Of a stretch of DNA of 64,000 nt, positions 17,884-28,688 are shown in pieces (position 1 is the stretch's first letter; each line of letters opens with the position of its first letter). A model generated the notes under the pieces. The model saw nothing but the letters and a program-made list of their open reading frames with translations, had not been told where the DNA came from and ran no database searches. The position numbers were made by a program, and so were the translations under genes. Source of the DNA: Paenibacillus sp. BIHB 4019 (lineage in GTDB: Bacteria; Bacillota; Bacilli; Paenibacillales; Paenibacillaceae); the NCBI RefSeq assembly GCF_002741035.1, contig NZ_CP016808.1:1936001-2000000 (forward strand). Direction: 5' to 3'.

Positions 17884-20800
17884 CTATTTGGTTACGTTAA
17901 CCTCCATTTGGCTGCTTTCCGTGATGCCGCTATCGTTGGATAGCTCAACACGGTAAGTGTAAGTGCCTACAGCGCGGTCCGTTATAGTCGTAGATGCGCT
18001 TTGCGCGCCAGGCGTACTAGCCGTCAGCGTCTGCGTATCAATAAGCGTCCCATTTTCATACAAACGGTATTCGGTGGCGTTCGTTCCCCACCACATGTTC
18101 ATCGTCACCTTGTAGCTGCCATCCCCGTCCCAGTTGTCATTGGACAGCACTGGCTGGCCGGGAAAAGCATCCTTAACCGTTACAGTATGAGGGGTACAGC
18201 TCGTCGTACCGAAGGAATTAGTCAGCTCGCAAGTGTACGTATACGTACCGTTTGCTTTTCCGGCAATATCTACAGACGCCGACTGTGCGGACGGCGAGTT
18301 GTCCGTTAATACCTTGCTAGCAATGAGCTCCCCATTCTCATACAGCTTATATACCGTACCATTTTGCCCATACCACAAATTCATCGTAATTTTGTAGCTG
18401 CCATCCAGCAGCCCGTTGTCATGCCCGTTATTGTCAGACAGCACCGGCTTGCCCGGAATTTCCGTTGCCTTCTCGGCTCCTGTCACTGTAATGACGACGG
18501 TTTTCGTCGTTTGCAGCCCGGCCTCATTGACCGCTGTCGCTGTAAAGGTATGCGTTCCAGCCCGGCCAGCCATGGACAGAACGTCGCCATTTACCACTGG
18601 ATTGCCGTCAAAGGAAAGCGTCAGGCTCCGAATGCCCGATTCCGGGTCCTCTGCCGTTACCGCCACCGTCCAGCTGTCCGCTTCGGTCATCTGCTGCGGC
18701 GGCAAGCCTGCAATAACAGGAGGGGTTGTATCCTCCTCTTCCTGCGGCGCGCCCACATACTGAATGCGCGGCATTGGCGGCTCCTCCATGCCTGCTCCCA
18801 AATAGAAGCTGGTGTGCGGCGGCTGATTGTAAGCTACATTTTGCCATGCAATGCCAAGGCGATAGACAGGATCATGCATCAGTGTTCTAATCCGATGCTC
18901 GGTTACATCGGTCGTCGTATAAATGCGAAGCTCCGAGCTGTCTGTAGAACGCCACATTACTTCCTCGCGCCAATCGCCGAATAGATCGGCCTGCAAGCTC
19001 GGATTGGCCTTCGTCGAGTTGTTCGAAGAAGCGCCTGTCGCCGTAAGAAGGTTAACCGTTGTTTCATTCGTGTAATCCCACTTGTCGATCCGATTGTCAT
19101 CCTGCAGCTCGCGCAGCAAATCGCCATCCCACCATACGCCGAAGTTGGTCGAGGTAGGGATATTCGTTGTAATCAGCTCACCGCGTGCATTGTATAGTCC
19201 TGTAATCGGAATATGCTGTGCATTTGTAATTGTAGCCGACCACATTTCCTCCCCAATATGGTTCGGGTCAATATCGGCTGACATTCCGCGTCCGGTATCT
19301 ATGCCGGTGAAGACGCCCCAAAGGATTTCCCCAGTCGCTGCATCCCGCATCTCCATACCGTACTTGGAATCCGTATGCTCGTGTACACCAAACACTTCAA
19401 GCCCCGGACGCGTAGGGTCCAGATCGCCAAAGTGCAGAGCATCGCCATGACCTAGCCCTGTGTTGTAAAGCGGTTTACCGTCATCGTCAATCGCCATCGC
19501 GCCAAACGTAATTTCATCCTTGCCATCGTTGTCTACATCGCCAATCGACAGGTTGTGGTTGCCCTGCCCGGCATAAGAACCATAGCCTTCGGTGTTTGAA
19601 TCAAATTTCCACTGCTGTGTCAGCTTTCCGTCACGGAAATTGTAGGCAGCCAATACCGTTCTTGTATAGTAGCCGCGGCTGAAAATAACGCTCGGATGCT
19701 CACCATCCAAATAGGCGACGCCCGCAAGAAAACGATCGACGCGATTGCCATATGCATCGCCCCAGGCGCTGACATCGCCGCGCGGTGGATCATATGCGAC
19801 CGTATCCAGTGCACCGCCAGTCAAACCATTGAATACGGTCAAAAATTCCTGCCCCAGCAGCACGTAGCCGCTGCTATTGCGGTGATCGGCACTCGGATCG
19901 CCAATGACGCGGCCCAGGCCGTCAATCGTTCCATCGGCTGTTTTCATCGTGACTTCAGCGCGTCCATCTCCATCAAGATCGTAAACCATAAATTGCGTAT
20001 AATGGGCGCCCGATCGGATGTTTGGCCCCATATTAATGCGCCATAGCCGTGTGCCGTCCATTTTGTAGGCGTCCATGTAGACGATGCCTGTATAGCCCGC
20101 CTGAGAATTATCCTTGCTGTTGGACGGTGTCCACATGAGCACAATTTCCAGCTCGCCATCCCCGTCAAGATCGCCAACGCTCGCATCGCCCGCATTGTAC
20201 GTGTAAGGCTGGCCATCCTTTGTATAATCATCGGCTGGCTTTTGCAGCGGAATGGACAGATACGATTGGGTCCACACGCCGAAATCTTCAGTCGCCGGCT
20301 TCTCCACGCCGTTCAGAACAGCCGTCACCTGATAAACAGAGCTGTCTGTTCCTTCCGTATCGAGCAGGTTCGTGCTGCCTGTAATCGGCTCCGCATTCAC
20401 TTTGCTGCCATCGCGGTACACATTAAAGGCGATGGATGATGGATCAAGCCCAAGCATCCGCCAGCCAATGTAGTTGCCCTCAGCCTTCTTCACCGCAACC
20501 GGGGCACGGTCCAAATACTCCATATTGCGATACAAAGTCGTCACGGCAGGCGACTCCAAGCTTTGGGACAGCTCAGAAATGCCGCCCGCATTCACAGATG
20601 CAACCTTGTAATAGTAAGGAATCGTCGTCAGCACCGTTGTGTCCGTATAGGCTGCTTCTGCGGACTTGCCAATTAACGTATAATCGCCATCCGCCTTGGT
20701 TGCCCGGTAAATATAGAACACTTTCGCATTGCTGACCGCATCCCAGCGGAATGTCAGATCATTTTTATTCGTTTCCACAAGCGTCAAGCCTGTCGGTATG

Positions 20801-23800
20801 GCTGCCGTTGGCACATTCGGATCAACCATCGACACAGCAAGTGCGTTGGAGGCTACCGATTCAAGCCCCGTATAGTCAACGGCTGTCACCGTATACACAT
20901 AATTCAGACCGACATCAGCTGTCATATCGGCAAAGCTAAGCGCTGCCGTCTCGGTCAAAAGCTCTGCACTAGCGGCTACAGCAGCCTGGCGATAGACGCG
21001 GTAGGACGATGCGCCTTCCACAGCGTTCCATGCCAGGGCAGCCGTTACAGATTCATTTTCAAGCTCCAGTTCCGTCAGCGCTAGACCTGTCGGCGCCAGC
21101 AGCAGCGGCGTAATTTCCAGACCATTCAAATGAGCCGTTTGGCCGCTGAATACGAGGTTCATTTGACCATCCTTCACGGCAATCTGATTGAATACGCGCT
21201 CAGCAATAGACTCCTTGCCGGACGTAATCGTGCCGTAGTCGGCCCCTTCAATATTGACATTGGTCCGTGTTGAGCCAATCCAATCGCCCGTATACGTTTT
21301 GACCGAATAGGAACCGTTCGGCAAATCGACCTTGAACTCATAGCTGGCATTGAAATAAGCCACGAAATCGCGTCTCAGGTCGTCCGTTCCCGCCCCCCGG
21401 TCGCGGTCAATCATGCCTGTGCTGTTCGTTAGCCCATAGCCGAGCGCAGGCGTATAAAGCACATTGCGCGTAATTTCGGTATATCCCGCAGCAACAGGAG
21501 CTCCTACCGGTCCGAAATCAAACCGGTACTGCGCCGATTTGGTCGTAATCGATACTTCGCTGGATGGCAGCGATTCGCCGCGGCCATTAACAGCCGTTAC
21601 CCGCACGGTATAAGACTTTCCTTCCAGCATTCCGCCAATGGTCAGGGTTGGCACCGTCGCTGTCCCAATCATGGCGTAAGCCGATTCAGGCTCGGAAGCC
21701 AGCTTGCGGTAAATTTTATAAATATCGGTGTTGTCCGAAGCGCTCCATTTCAGCACAGCACCGGCATTGCTGACACTGCCTGCAACGAGATGAGCTGGTG
21801 CATCTGGCACAGCATCAGGCTGTGCAATTTCGCGGACATAATCCGCCAGCGGCACCGAAAGCTGTTCAATGCCTCCTGCCAGCAGACGAGCGATTTGAAT
21901 GGCCCCGTATTCCTGGAAATGCGTATTGTCCGCAGAGCCATTCGGGAAAGCGCCATAAATGCCTGGCTCCACATGAAGGAATACAGACAAGGAAGCTTGC
22001 GGGCCAATGGAGTTGTAGTAGGCGATACTGAGCGCACTCAGGTCAACCAGCTCCACATTCAGCTCGGCAGCTACCTCTTTCATGGCCTGCACATACTCTG
22101 GAAAGCTAATATTAAAAATGCCTGTATCCGCATTGAAATCGCGGCGGCCCATCGGCGTTACGAGGATCGGCGTCGCGCCCCGCTGTCTGGCACCGTTAAC
22201 GTAGGTTTTCAAATAGTTTTTGTAATCGGCTGGCGAAGCATAGCGCTCAGGAACGCTAATCGTCGCATCATTGTGGCCGAATTGGACAAGGAAATAGTCC
22301 CCTGGACGAATCGTCCGCAATACTTCATCCAGACGGCCCTCTACAATAAAGGATTTGGAGCTGCGGCCGCCAATGGCATGATTTTTGAAAATAACATCAT
22401 TGCTGAAGAAGCGCGGCAGCATTTGGCCCCAGCCAGCCTGTGGCTCCCAATAGGGATCATAGGTTTGAACGGTAGAATCCCCCGCAAGATATACCGCCTG
22501 CCGCTCTCCAGCCTGACGCTCCTGCTGCTTCTTAATAACAAGAGCATTCAGCTTGGGCGCGGACCCCGTAAATGCAAGATTGAGCTGCCCATCTACAAGC
22601 GCCAGCTGAAAGTCCATCTCCAGATATTGGCCAGCTGCTTTGCTGGTCAGCTGCACCTTCTGAATCGTTTCGGCCTTAATCGCAATTTCGGATGCTTCGG
22701 TCGCATCACCCGCAATGAGTGAAATCGTATAGTCGCCATTAGGCAAATCGACGTTAAAGACCCCATTATTCGGTGTAACAAAATCCGAACGCAGCGGATC
22801 AGAGGTTCCACGGTTGCCAGAGCCGACATTGGAAATGTCAGTAAAGCCGTATTTGAGCGCAGATGTATAGGCGGTCTCGGCTGTTACACGGACATAGCCG
22901 TCAGCAAGCTCGCCCGATCCAAAATCGAAGCGAATGGTATCGCCTTCCGGCAGTGTAGCAGGCGGCACATAGACAGCGCTCTCCACAACCGTGGAAGCTT
23001 CCGATTCCCCGCGCACGTTAATAGCTTTCACAGTGTAATAATGCGCCGCAGACGTGTCGACGCCCGCATCCGTATAGGCAGGCACCGTCGTTTGGCCAAT
23101 TTCTACAAACGGCCCTGCTGCCGCATCGGCACGCAGCACCTTGTAGCCCTCCGCTCCCTCGACAACCGTCCAGCCCAGCACAACCGCCGAAGCCTGCACG
23201 GCGCTGATGCTGACTTGGCTCGGCGCGGCTGGAGCCGTAAGCGCCGGTATGGTTACCGCCGCGGTAGGGGCGCTTAAGGCCGACTCCAGCCCAGCCGCAC
23301 TGACGGCAGCGACGAAGTAGCTATAGCTGCTCCCTTCTGCAACAGCCGTATCCACATAGGAGGCAGCTGCCGTTTCACCCGCAAGGACAGGAGCGGCAGC
23401 GCCCTCCGAGCGATATAGCTTGTAACGGGCCGCATTGGTTACCGAGTTCCACGCGAGTGTCACATCCTGCGGCGTCACGCGTGTCACGGCAAGCCCGCTC
23501 GGCGCCTCAGGAGCAGCTGCGACTACCTGTTCAATGACGATGCCGTTCAAATAAGCGTAGCCCGTAGTCGCCGAAATATCGACCGTCAGCTGCCCGTCAT
23601 TTACCGTGGTCCGGTACGTGCCATGAACGACCGCCTGGCGTGTAGAAAGCGTTCCGGCAGCGACTCCCTCCAAAGCAATATTCGTTTTAGTCGAGCTTGT
23701 GCCCGTCAGCAAATCGCCCGAATACACGGTGACATCATATTCGCCATTAGGCAAATCCACATAAAAGGAAAATGAGGTTCCGAGGACAAAATCATTCGTC

Positions 23801-24069
23801 AGCTCATCTCCGCCGGAGCGGTTCCGGGAAGCCAACGCGACGCTCAGCCCATAACCAGCCGCAGCCGTATACAGCTGCGATTCGCTTACGCCGATAAAGC
23901 CTTCCTTGACAGGACTTGAGGCTGTGCCAAAGTCAAATTTCTTCACAAGCTGTTCTACTGTGTTTGCGTAGGCTGTCTGCGATCCAAGCGGCAGCCCCTG
24001 CAAAATAGTGGTCCATAAAACCGCTGCGGCAAGCAGCAGAAACATTAGCCTTTTTTTACTTCTTAACAT
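17884..24069 (-). CDS. Secreted bifunctional rhamnogalacturonan acetylesterase (CE12-like) and rhamnogalacturonan lyase (PL11-like)
   Basis: 2061 residues from ATG 24069 (GGGGGG 11 bases upstream; an in-frame TTG lies at 24096). Signal peptide ends near QTAYA. Order (approximate): malectin/CBM35-like 41-180; two FN3; second CBM-like 378-503; SGNH/CE12 esterase 520-745 with [24 protein letters not shown] and catalytic DNTHF; FN3; third CBM-like 848-985; two FN3; PL11-type lyase 1180-1756 with [30 protein letters not shown] and [10 protein letters not shown] as in YesW; Ig-like 1776-1866; two ChiA-N-like modules. It would deacetylate and cleave rhamnogalacturonan I outside the cell, feeding the ABC transporter encoded upstream. 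Transcribed from its own cre-controlled promoter. Domain assignments are firm in kind; linkage is unknown. Confidence 0.88.
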   Translation of the reverse strand: MLRSKKRLMFLLLAAAVLWTTILQGLPLGSQTAYANTVEQLVKKFDFGTASSPVKEGFIGVSESQLYTAAAGYGLSVALASRNRSGGDELTNDFVLGTSFSFYVDLPNGEYDVTVYSGDLLTGTSSTKTNIALEGVAAGTLSTRQAVVHGTYRTTVNDGQLTVDISATTGYAYLNGIVIEQVVAAAPEAPSGLAVTRVTPQDVTLAWNSVTNAARYKLYRSEGAAAPVLAGETAAASYVDTAVAEGSSYSYFVAAVSAAGLESALSAPTAAVTIPALTAPAAPSQVSISAVQASAVVLGWTVVEGAEGYKVLRADAAAGPFVEIGQTTVPAYTDAGVDTSAAHYYTVKAINVRGESEASTVVESAVYVPPATLPEGDTIRFDFGSGELADGYVRVTAETAYTSALKYGFTDISNVGSGNRGTSDPLRSDFVTPNNGVFNVDLPNGDYTISLIAGDATEASEIAIKAETIQKVQLTSKAAGQYLEMDFQLALVDGQLNLAFTGSAPKLNALVIKKQQERQAGERQAVYLAGDSTVQTYDPYWEPQAGWGQMLPRFFSNDVIFKNHAIGGRSSKSFIVEGRLDEVLRTIRPGDYFLVQFGHNDATISVPERYASPADYKNYLKTYVNGARQRGATPILVTPMGRRDFNADTGIFNISFPEYVQAMKEVAAELNVELVDLSALSIAYYNSIGPQASLSVFLHVEPGIYGAFPNGSADNTHFQEYGAIQIARLLAGGIEQLSVPLADYVREIAQPDAVPDAPAHLVAGSVSNAGAVLKWSASDNTDIYKIYRKLASEPESAYAMIGTATVPTLTIGGMLEGKSYTVRVTAVNGRGESLPSSEVSITTKSAQYRFDFGPVGAPVAAGYTEITRNVLYTPALGYGLTNSTGMIDRDRGAGTDDLRRDFVAYFNASYEFKVDLPNGSYSVKTYTGDWIGSTRTNVNIEGADYGTITSGKESIAERVFNQIAVKDGQMNLVFSGQTAHLNGLEITPLLLAPTGLALTELELENESVTAALAWNAVEGASSYRVYRQAAVAASAELLTETAALSFADMTADVGLNYVYTVTAVDYTGLESVASNALAVSMVDPNVPTAAIPTGLTLVETNKNDLTFRWDAVSNAKVFYIYRATKADGDYTLIGKSAEAAYTDTTVLTTIPYYYKVASVNAGGISELSQSLESPAVTTLYRNMEYLDRAPVAVKKAEGNYIGWRMLGLDPSSIAFNVYRDGSKVNAEPITGSTNLLDTEGTDSSVYQVTAVLNGVEKPATEDFGVWTQSYLSIPLQKPADDYTKDGQPYTYNAGDASVGDLDGDGELEIVLMWTPSNSKDNSQAGYTGIVYMDAYKMDGTRLWRINMGPNIRSGAHYTQFMVYDLDGDGRAEVTMKTADGTIDGLGRVIGDPSADHRNSSGYVLLGQEFLTVFNGLTGGALDTVAYDPPRGDVSAWGDAYGNRVDRFLAGVAYLDGEHPSVIFSRGYYTRTVLAAYNFRDGKLTQQWKFDSNTEGYGSYAGQGNHNLSIGDVDNDGKDEITFGAMAIDDDGKPLYNTGLGHGDALHFGDLDPTRPGLEVFGVHEHTDSKYGMEMRDAATGEILWGVFTGIDTGRGMSADIDPNHIGEEMWSATITNAQHIPITGLYNARGELITTNIPTSTNFGVWWDGDLLRELQDDNRIDKWDYTNETTVNLLTATGASSNNSTKANPSLQADLFGDWREEVMWRSTDSSELRIYTTTDVTEHRIRTLMHDPVYRLGIAWQNVAYNQPPHTSFYLGAGMEEPPMPRIQYVGAPQEEEDTTPPVIAGLPPQQMTEADSWTVAVTAEDPESGIRSLTLSFDGNPVVNGDVLSMAGRAGTHTFTATAVNEAGLQTTKTVVITVTGAEKATEIPGKPVLSDNNGHDNGLLDGSYKITMNLWYGQNGTVYKLYENGELIASKVLTDNSPSAQSASVDIAGKANGTYTYTCELTNSFGTTSCTPHTVTVKDAFPGQPVLSNDNWDGDGSYKVTMNMWWGTNATEYRLYENGTLIDTQTLTASTPGAQSASTTITDRAVGTYTYRVELSNDSGITESSQMEVNVTK

Positions 24070-24170
24070 ATAAAAGGATTCCCCCCATTTTCTCAATTGA
24101 AATGTTTATTCATTGCAACAAGGTTCGGCTTGCGGGTAAACTGCGTATCCGTTTTTTAGCCTCAATATTA

Positions 24171-24184
24171 AGTAAGCGTTTACA
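24171..24184 (-). promoter_or_regulatory. Candidate cre (CcpA) site in the leader
   Basis: Minus strand TGTAAACGCTTACT matches TGWAANCGNTNWCA at 13 of 14 positions. It lies about 75-90 bases after the predicted transcription start, where CcpA could act as a roadblock. Confidence 0.6.
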
Positions 24185-24264
24185 AAATACCGCATCCTGC
24201 TGTACGATCCTAAGCTGTCTGTTCGTTATGAGGCCTTCATCCCTCCCTGCTTCTATGTTTAATG

Positions 24265-24294
24265 GTTATAGCAATTAGTTGAATACGCTTTCAA
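24265..24294 (-). promoter_or_regulatory. SigmaA promoter overlapped by a cre site
   Basis: Minus strand TTGAAA (24294-24289), 18-base spacer, TATAAC (24270-24265). A cre-like TGAAAGCGTATTCA (24293-24280, 13 of 14) covers the -35, the usual arrangement for CcpA repression. The leader to ATG 24069 is about 190 bases. The rest of 24295-24468 shows no gene. Confidence 0.65.
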
Positions 24295-24468
24295 CTTGAT
24301 ACTAACGTTGTTTTTTGTGAAATAATAGCAAAAAAACCGTCTTTTTTGATTAAAAATCCGGTTTTCATAGCAAAGCTGCCGCCGTAGCAGCAGCCACTAA
24401 GTATGTTGGAGCTTTTTATTATTGCCTATGCCGCTAAATGAGGCCCAATTGGATTCTGCTGCTTTCCT

Positions 24469-26163
24469 TCAGCTATAGGCTGGGTAAACAATGCCAATAT
24501 CCAGCTCTTTTTCTAAACGCCCCTCTGTATAATGAAGCTGTTCATTCCCTTTAATCTCCAAAGCGAGCTCCGCTCCATCGTAGTGGACAACTCCTTTAAT
24601 CGTCCTAACGCTCATGCCGATCAAGCGGCTCAGCCTGCCTGCCCGATCCGTAACGGCGCGAATGCCGAACGGGAAACGCATATGCTCCTTCCCATCTAAA
24701 TAAATGACAGACTCCTCCCGAGTATTGAGCAGCTCAAACGCCAAGCCATCCACGGTTCTGCTGTAGGCTGTGCTTCCGCCTGCCGGCTCATCGCCATGAT
24801 CCATCGCATAAGGCAGCAGCCCCGTAAACCACAGTGTTCCATCTGGCGCAGGCAAAATGCCACACAATCGCTCTACATAATCCAGCACGCTCAGTATCGC
24901 TGGCGAATACGTTTCCGTATAGCCCTCCACCCCCGTCCATGGGCTAAGCGCTTGTGAAAACCGCGTCATATTAGCCATTGCCGACACAAGCGGATACATA
25001 ACCCAAGTGAGCTCTACATAACGCTGATGCTTCTCGAACGCATGGGCAGCGCGAATGATGCTAAGAAAGTTAGTCGATCCTCCCCAGCTGTTATAGCTGG
25101 AAAACGGATCAAAACGCGGATCATCCATTGCCATCGACGTAAACGGAAATTTAGCAAAAAACTTGCTCGTATTAAGCAAATAGCGCCTTAGCATCGTATC
25201 AAAAAAACGGCGGTCGCCCACCTCGCAGGCCATAACCCGCAGCAGCACGTCCGACTGCACCTTTACCAGCTCATTCTGGCGGTCGCGGTCATAGAAGAAA
25301 TGATCCGCTTCGTCAAAACAATAGTCGAACAGGCTTGCAAGCGAGGCCTCCGCCTTCCGCTTCCATTGCTCGGAGGGCAGTCCCAACTCCTCCGCTATTA
25401 ACGCCAAATACTGCCGCTGGCAGTATACATTAGCTGTTAGGTCAGGAGCCAAAAATGGCAAAATCGGAGAATCCGGCTGACAATGCGCCGCATCCCCCAA
25501 ATGCGGCGTATCTGGCACATGCCAGAAGCGGGGCGACAAATCATGGCCTGTATCGAATGTGCTGAACGCTTCTACACAGCCCGTCCCTCTCGTATCGCGG
25601 TGAGCCGCCAGCCAGTCGTCATAACGAGACATAGCGTCATACATCGTTTGTAAAAAAGCCTTGTCCCGGCCATGCAGCGCATAATGGTTCCAGATGCTGC
25701 GGGCGAGCGGCGTCACCAGTTGTATTTGCCGGTATGACGGCCCATTCTCCGTTATTTTGTACGGAAATAAGCCATCCTCCCGCTGAAACGCGGCAAAGGA
25801 GAGATATGTTGTCTCCGATACAGATGGAATAAACCGGGACAGCAGCTCTGCGTTAATCGTCCCTGTACTCTCCAGCCAGCAGCCTAAGTAGACGCCGCCC
25901 TCATGCAAAATCGGCTCCGGATTGCCGCCCGTCGGCACGATGCAGTCCAGCAAGCGGCGCATAGCCTCCTCATGTACGCTTTCCAGCCGTCCTTCGGCTG
26001 CAGCAAATTTCACTCCGCCAGCTTCCCACTCGCTTATTAACGATTGGTCGGAGGTTTTGCTCCCCTGCCCCCATATATGCTTTGCAGACTTGCTCCTAAG
26101 CCGTTCCAGCAGTTTTTCTTCCATAAATGCCGCCCCGCTTTCTACTAAAATGAACGATTCCAA
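24469..26163 (-). CDS. (alpha/alpha)6-barrel glycoside hydrolase, GH63/MGH1-like
   Basis: 564 residues. No signal peptide or membrane segment, so intracellular. The body has the helical-pair pattern of (alpha/alpha)6 glycosidases, with blocks such as FQREDGLFPYKITE, CVEAFSTFDTGHD, NSWGGSTNFLSIIRAAHAF and GVEGYTETYSPAILSVLDYV; the Trp/Tyr/Glu-rich segments are where trehalase/GH63-type enzymes place catalytic acids. A C-terminal beta domain follows. Start: TTG 26163 with AGAAGGTG, or ATG 26124. It follows the binding-protein gene by about 150 bases, which contain an 18-base hairpin (26250-26267). Context suggests hydrolysis of imported pectin-derived oligosaccharides; it is not the GH105 type found in B. 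subtilis yes clusters. Specificity unknown. Confidence 0.65.
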   Translation of the reverse strand: MESFILVESGAAFMEEKLLERLRSKSAKHIWGQGSKTSDQSLISEWEAGGVKFAAAEGRLESVHEEAMRRLLDCIVPTGGNPEPILHEGGVYLGCWLESTGTINAELLSRFIPSVSETTYLSFAAFQREDGLFPYKITENGPSYRQIQLVTPLARSIWNHYALHGRDKAFLQTMYDAMSRYDDWLAAHRDTRGTGCVEAFSTFDTGHDLSPRFWHVPDTPHLGDAAHCQPDSPILPFLAPDLTANVYCQRQYLALIAEELGLPSEQWKRKAEASLASLFDYCFDEADHFFYDRDRQNELVKVQSDVLLRVMACEVGDRRFFDTMLRRYLLNTSKFFAKFPFTSMAMDDPRFDPFSSYNSWGGSTNFLSIIRAAHAFEKHQRYVELTWVMYPLVSAMANMTRFSQALSPWTGVEGYTETYSPAILSVLDYVERLCGILPAPDGTLWFTGLLPYAMDHGDEPAGGSTAYSRTVDGLAFELLNTREESVIYLDGKEHMRFPFGIRAVTDRAGRLSRLIGMSVRTIKGVVHYDGAELALEIKGNEQLHYTEGRLEKELDIGIVYPAYS

Positions 26164-26317
26164 TTGGCACCTTCTAGGTTACAATGCGCGAGCACACTCG
26201 CATGCCGACCTTAGCCCCTTCTCCGCCCTTATCGGCTCTGACAACAGCAGGCTGCCTGACGGCAGCCCGAATGAACCTATTGATATTCCAATTAGCAGGC
26301 TAGCATGGCCTTATTGC

Positions 26318-27670
26318 TTATTGGTTTTTCGCAAAAATTTGCAGCGTGCCGTTGTAAAAATCGGCAACTGCCTGCTCTACCTTTTTACGGCCAAAACCGA
26401 TTTCCTGAACCGTCGTCTCCGCCAGCTTGGAAAACTCTGCGAAGCCCGGAGGATTGTAGCTGACTGCGAAAGGCTCGGTTTTTGTCGCTTCCGAAACGCG
26501 GCTCGTATAATCATAAACGATGCGGTCTGCGTCGCTCGCTTCAGCCTGCAGCGCCTCTCGATTTTTGGACGTAACGGGAACGCCGCGGTCATTGCCGAGC
26601 ACCTTCGCTGCCTCTGCATCATTAATGAAGAAGTTGATCAGCATTGCGACTTCCTTCGGATGCTCCGTTTTCGCATAGCCCGACAGCCCTTGGCTCGACT
26701 CGAATACGACACCCGTTCCCTTCTCGCCTCTAGGCAGCTGCACCATCGTGAGCGTATCCTCCGTCAGCCCTTGATACGCTGCAAACTGGTTGGATGGAAT
26801 AAGGCTCATCGCAACCTTGCCCGTGATGATCAACGATTTGCTAGGATCGCTCGGCGGATTCGATACGGCAAGCTCCGGCGTCACGACGCCGCCTCCCGCC
26901 GTTGTCGCTTCCCAGTATTTAAACCAGCTCAGCGCCTGCTCTTCTGTAAAGCCTGGCTTGCCTTCTGCCATGTTGTAAAGCTGCGCGCCATTTTGCTTAA
27001 GCGCAATATCCATGCCATCTACCGTAAAATTATAGGTGCCATATACGCCGTCACCCAGCTTTTCAGAAAGCTCCTTGCTAATGGCGGCGTAGTCGTCCCA
27101 GCTCCAGCCATCCTGAGGCACCGCAATGCCCGCTTTCTCGAACAGCTTCGTATTAATCAGGATGCCTCTCGCATTCGCGCCAGCAGATATATGCAGCAGC
27201 TTGCCGCCCAGCGTTCCATACTCCACCATCGATTCATCCATATCCGTCAAATCCAGCTCTTTGCCTACATACGGGTCAAGCTCCAGCAAAACCCCTTTAT
27301 TGGCATAATCGACAACGTTGCCGCCAAGGAAAAAAACGTCCGCCGGCGTACCCGATGCGAGCTGGGTATTCAGCTTGTCAAAATAACCGGATGAAGGCGC
27401 GAACTCGCCCTGCACCTTAATGCTTGGATTTTTTTTCTGGAATAGTTCCAGCACCTGATTTGTACGGTCAGCCCGCCCTTGGTCTCCCCACCACATAATG
27501 CGCAGCTCTACCTGTTCCTGCCCTCCAGCGCCGCTGCCAGCACCCTCCCCATCTGTCTTGCCCTCTCCACTAGTGCCAGATGCTGCTCCTCCTGCTCCCG
27601 TACCACCCGAGCATGCCGTCATAAGGACCATTAATGCTGCCAGCATTGAAAATAGAATACGCCGCTTCAT
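26318..27670 (-). CDS. Sugar ABC transporter substrate-binding lipoprotein (YesO-like)
   Basis: 450 residues from ATG 27670 with GGGGGAGA upstream (an ATG at 27685 would overlap the ribosome site). Lipoprotein signal with lipobox LMTAC, then a Gly/Ser-rich tether to about residue 45. Family 1 extracellular binding protein: VELRIMWWGDQGRADR, GTPADVFFLGGNVVDYANKG, NTKLFEKAGIAVPQDGWSWDDY. It would capture pectin/rhamnogalacturonan oligosaccharides for the two permeases just upstream in the transcription direction. No dedicated ATPase is nearby; as in other CUT1 systems a shared MsmX-type ATPase elsewhere is expected. It has its own cre-overlapped promoter. Confidence 0.88.
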   Translation of the reverse strand: MKRRILFSMLAALMVLMTACSGGTGAGGAASGTSGEGKTDGEGAGSGAGGQEQVELRIMWWGDQGRADRTNQVLELFQKKNPSIKVQGEFAPSSGYFDKLNTQLASGTPADVFFLGGNVVDYANKGVLLELDPYVGKELDLTDMDESMVEYGTLGGKLLHISAGANARGILINTKLFEKAGIAVPQDGWSWDDYAAISKELSEKLGDGVYGTYNFTVDGMDIALKQNGAQLYNMAEGKPGFTEEQALSWFKYWEATTAGGGVVTPELAVSNPPSDPSKSLIITGKVAMSLIPSNQFAAYQGLTEDTLTMVQLPRGEKGTGVVFESSQGLSGYAKTEHPKEVAMLINFFINDAEAAKVLGNDRGVPVTSKNREALQAEASDADRIVYDYTSRVSEATKTEPFAVSYNPPGFAEFSKLAETTVQEIGFGRKKVEQAVADFYNGTLQIFAKNQ

Positions 27671-27691
27671 GCCAATCTCCCCCATTTTCGA

Positions 27692-27720
27692 TAATATCGT
27701 TCGAGTAAAACGCTTACAAC
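27692..27720 (-). promoter_or_regulatory. Promoter of the binding-protein gene with overlapping cre-like site
   Basis: Minus strand TTGTAA (27720-27715), 17-base spacer, TATTAT (27697-27692). TGTAAGCGTTTTAC (27719-27706) matches the cre consensus at 12 of 14 positions and covers the -35, as in the promoter at 24265-24294. Confidence 0.55.
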
Positions 27721-27839
27721 GCCATCTTACTGTAAACCTTAGCCGTAGCGCCTTTCATTATTTCGGCAGTTCATTTGCAATTTTTTCGGATCGCGTTATC
27801 GCCATATCGTTAACAGGCCGATTGCTAGCCATGAGGCCG

Positions 27840-28679
27840 CTACTTCAAGCCCGTCGTTGCAATACCCTCCAGAAAATAACGCTGGAACGTCAGGAAAACC
27901 GCAGTTATGGGAAGCAGCGACAGCGCAGACATCGCGAGCAGCGCACCCCAATCCGAGGAGCCCGATGGGTCGAACAGCGCCCGAATGCCCAGCTGCACCG
28001 TGAACAGCCGAATATCGCTCAAATAAATCATTTGGCTGAAAAAATCATCCCATGTCCATATAAACGTAAAGATGGCCGTCGTAATCAGAGCCGGGACGAG
28101 CAGCGGAAGAATAATACGGAAATAAATTTGTTTTTGGCTGCATCCGTCAATCGTCGCGCTTTCGTCAAGCTCGCGCGGAATGCCCCGGATAAACTGGACC
28201 ATGAGCAAAATAAAAAACGAATCCGTCGCCAGCCATTTTGGCAGCACCAGCGGGTAATACGTATTAATCCAATGCAGCTCGTTAAAAATGACATATTGCG
28301 GCACCAGTGTCACATGATAAGGCAGCATAATCGTAACCAGCATCAGCGAAAACCATAGCTTGCTGAACTTAAAGGTTAATCTGGCAAAAGCAAAAGCGGC
28401 AAGCGAGCAGGTAATCGCATTTCCAAGCACGCTCGTGAGCGATATTGCAAAAGAGTTGGCGAAAAAACGGCTGAAGCTGATGCCTTGGAAGCCGCGCCAG
28501 CCATTCACGTAATTTTCCAGCGTAAACGAGCTTGGCCAGATGCCCGGATCGGAAAAGATCAGCTGGTTCGGCTTGAAGGAGCTGCTGATCAGCCATAGAA
28601 CGGGGTAGATCATCAGCAGACCCATGACGATGATCGGCACATGCCTTAGTACTTGCCCATATTTCATGCGGTTTGTCAT
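27840..28679 (-). CDS. Carbohydrate ABC transporter permease (MalG/YesQ-like)
   Basis: 279 residues, six predicted membrane segments, first at residues ~13-33 (VPIIVMGLLMIYPVLWLISS). EAA coupling loop ESATIDGCSQKQIYFRIILP, typical of CUT1 MalG-type subunits. Its start lies nine bases after the stop of the partner permease. Inner-membrane channel subunit of the putative rhamnogalacturonan-oligosaccharide importer. Confidence 0.9.
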   Translation of the reverse strand: MTNRMKYGQVLRHVPIIVMGLLMIYPVLWLISSSFKPNQLIFSDPGIWPSSFTLENYVNGWRGFQGISFSRFFANSFAISLTSVLGNAITCSLAAFAFARLTFKFSKLWFSLMLVTIMLPYHVTLVPQYVIFNELHWINTYYPLVLPKWLATDSFFILLMVQFIRGIPRELDESATIDGCSQKQIYFRIILPLLVPALITTAIFTFIWTWDDFFSQMIYLSDIRLFTVQLGIRALFDPSGSSDWGALLAMSALSLLPITAVFLTFQRYFLEGIATTGLK

Positions 28680-28688
28680 CCTTTGCCC

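Noticed and set aside
17495..17956. 153-residue plus-strand frame after marR
   Set aside because: It overlaps the marR end and runs antisense through the terminator and the end of the rhamnogalacturonan enzyme gene.
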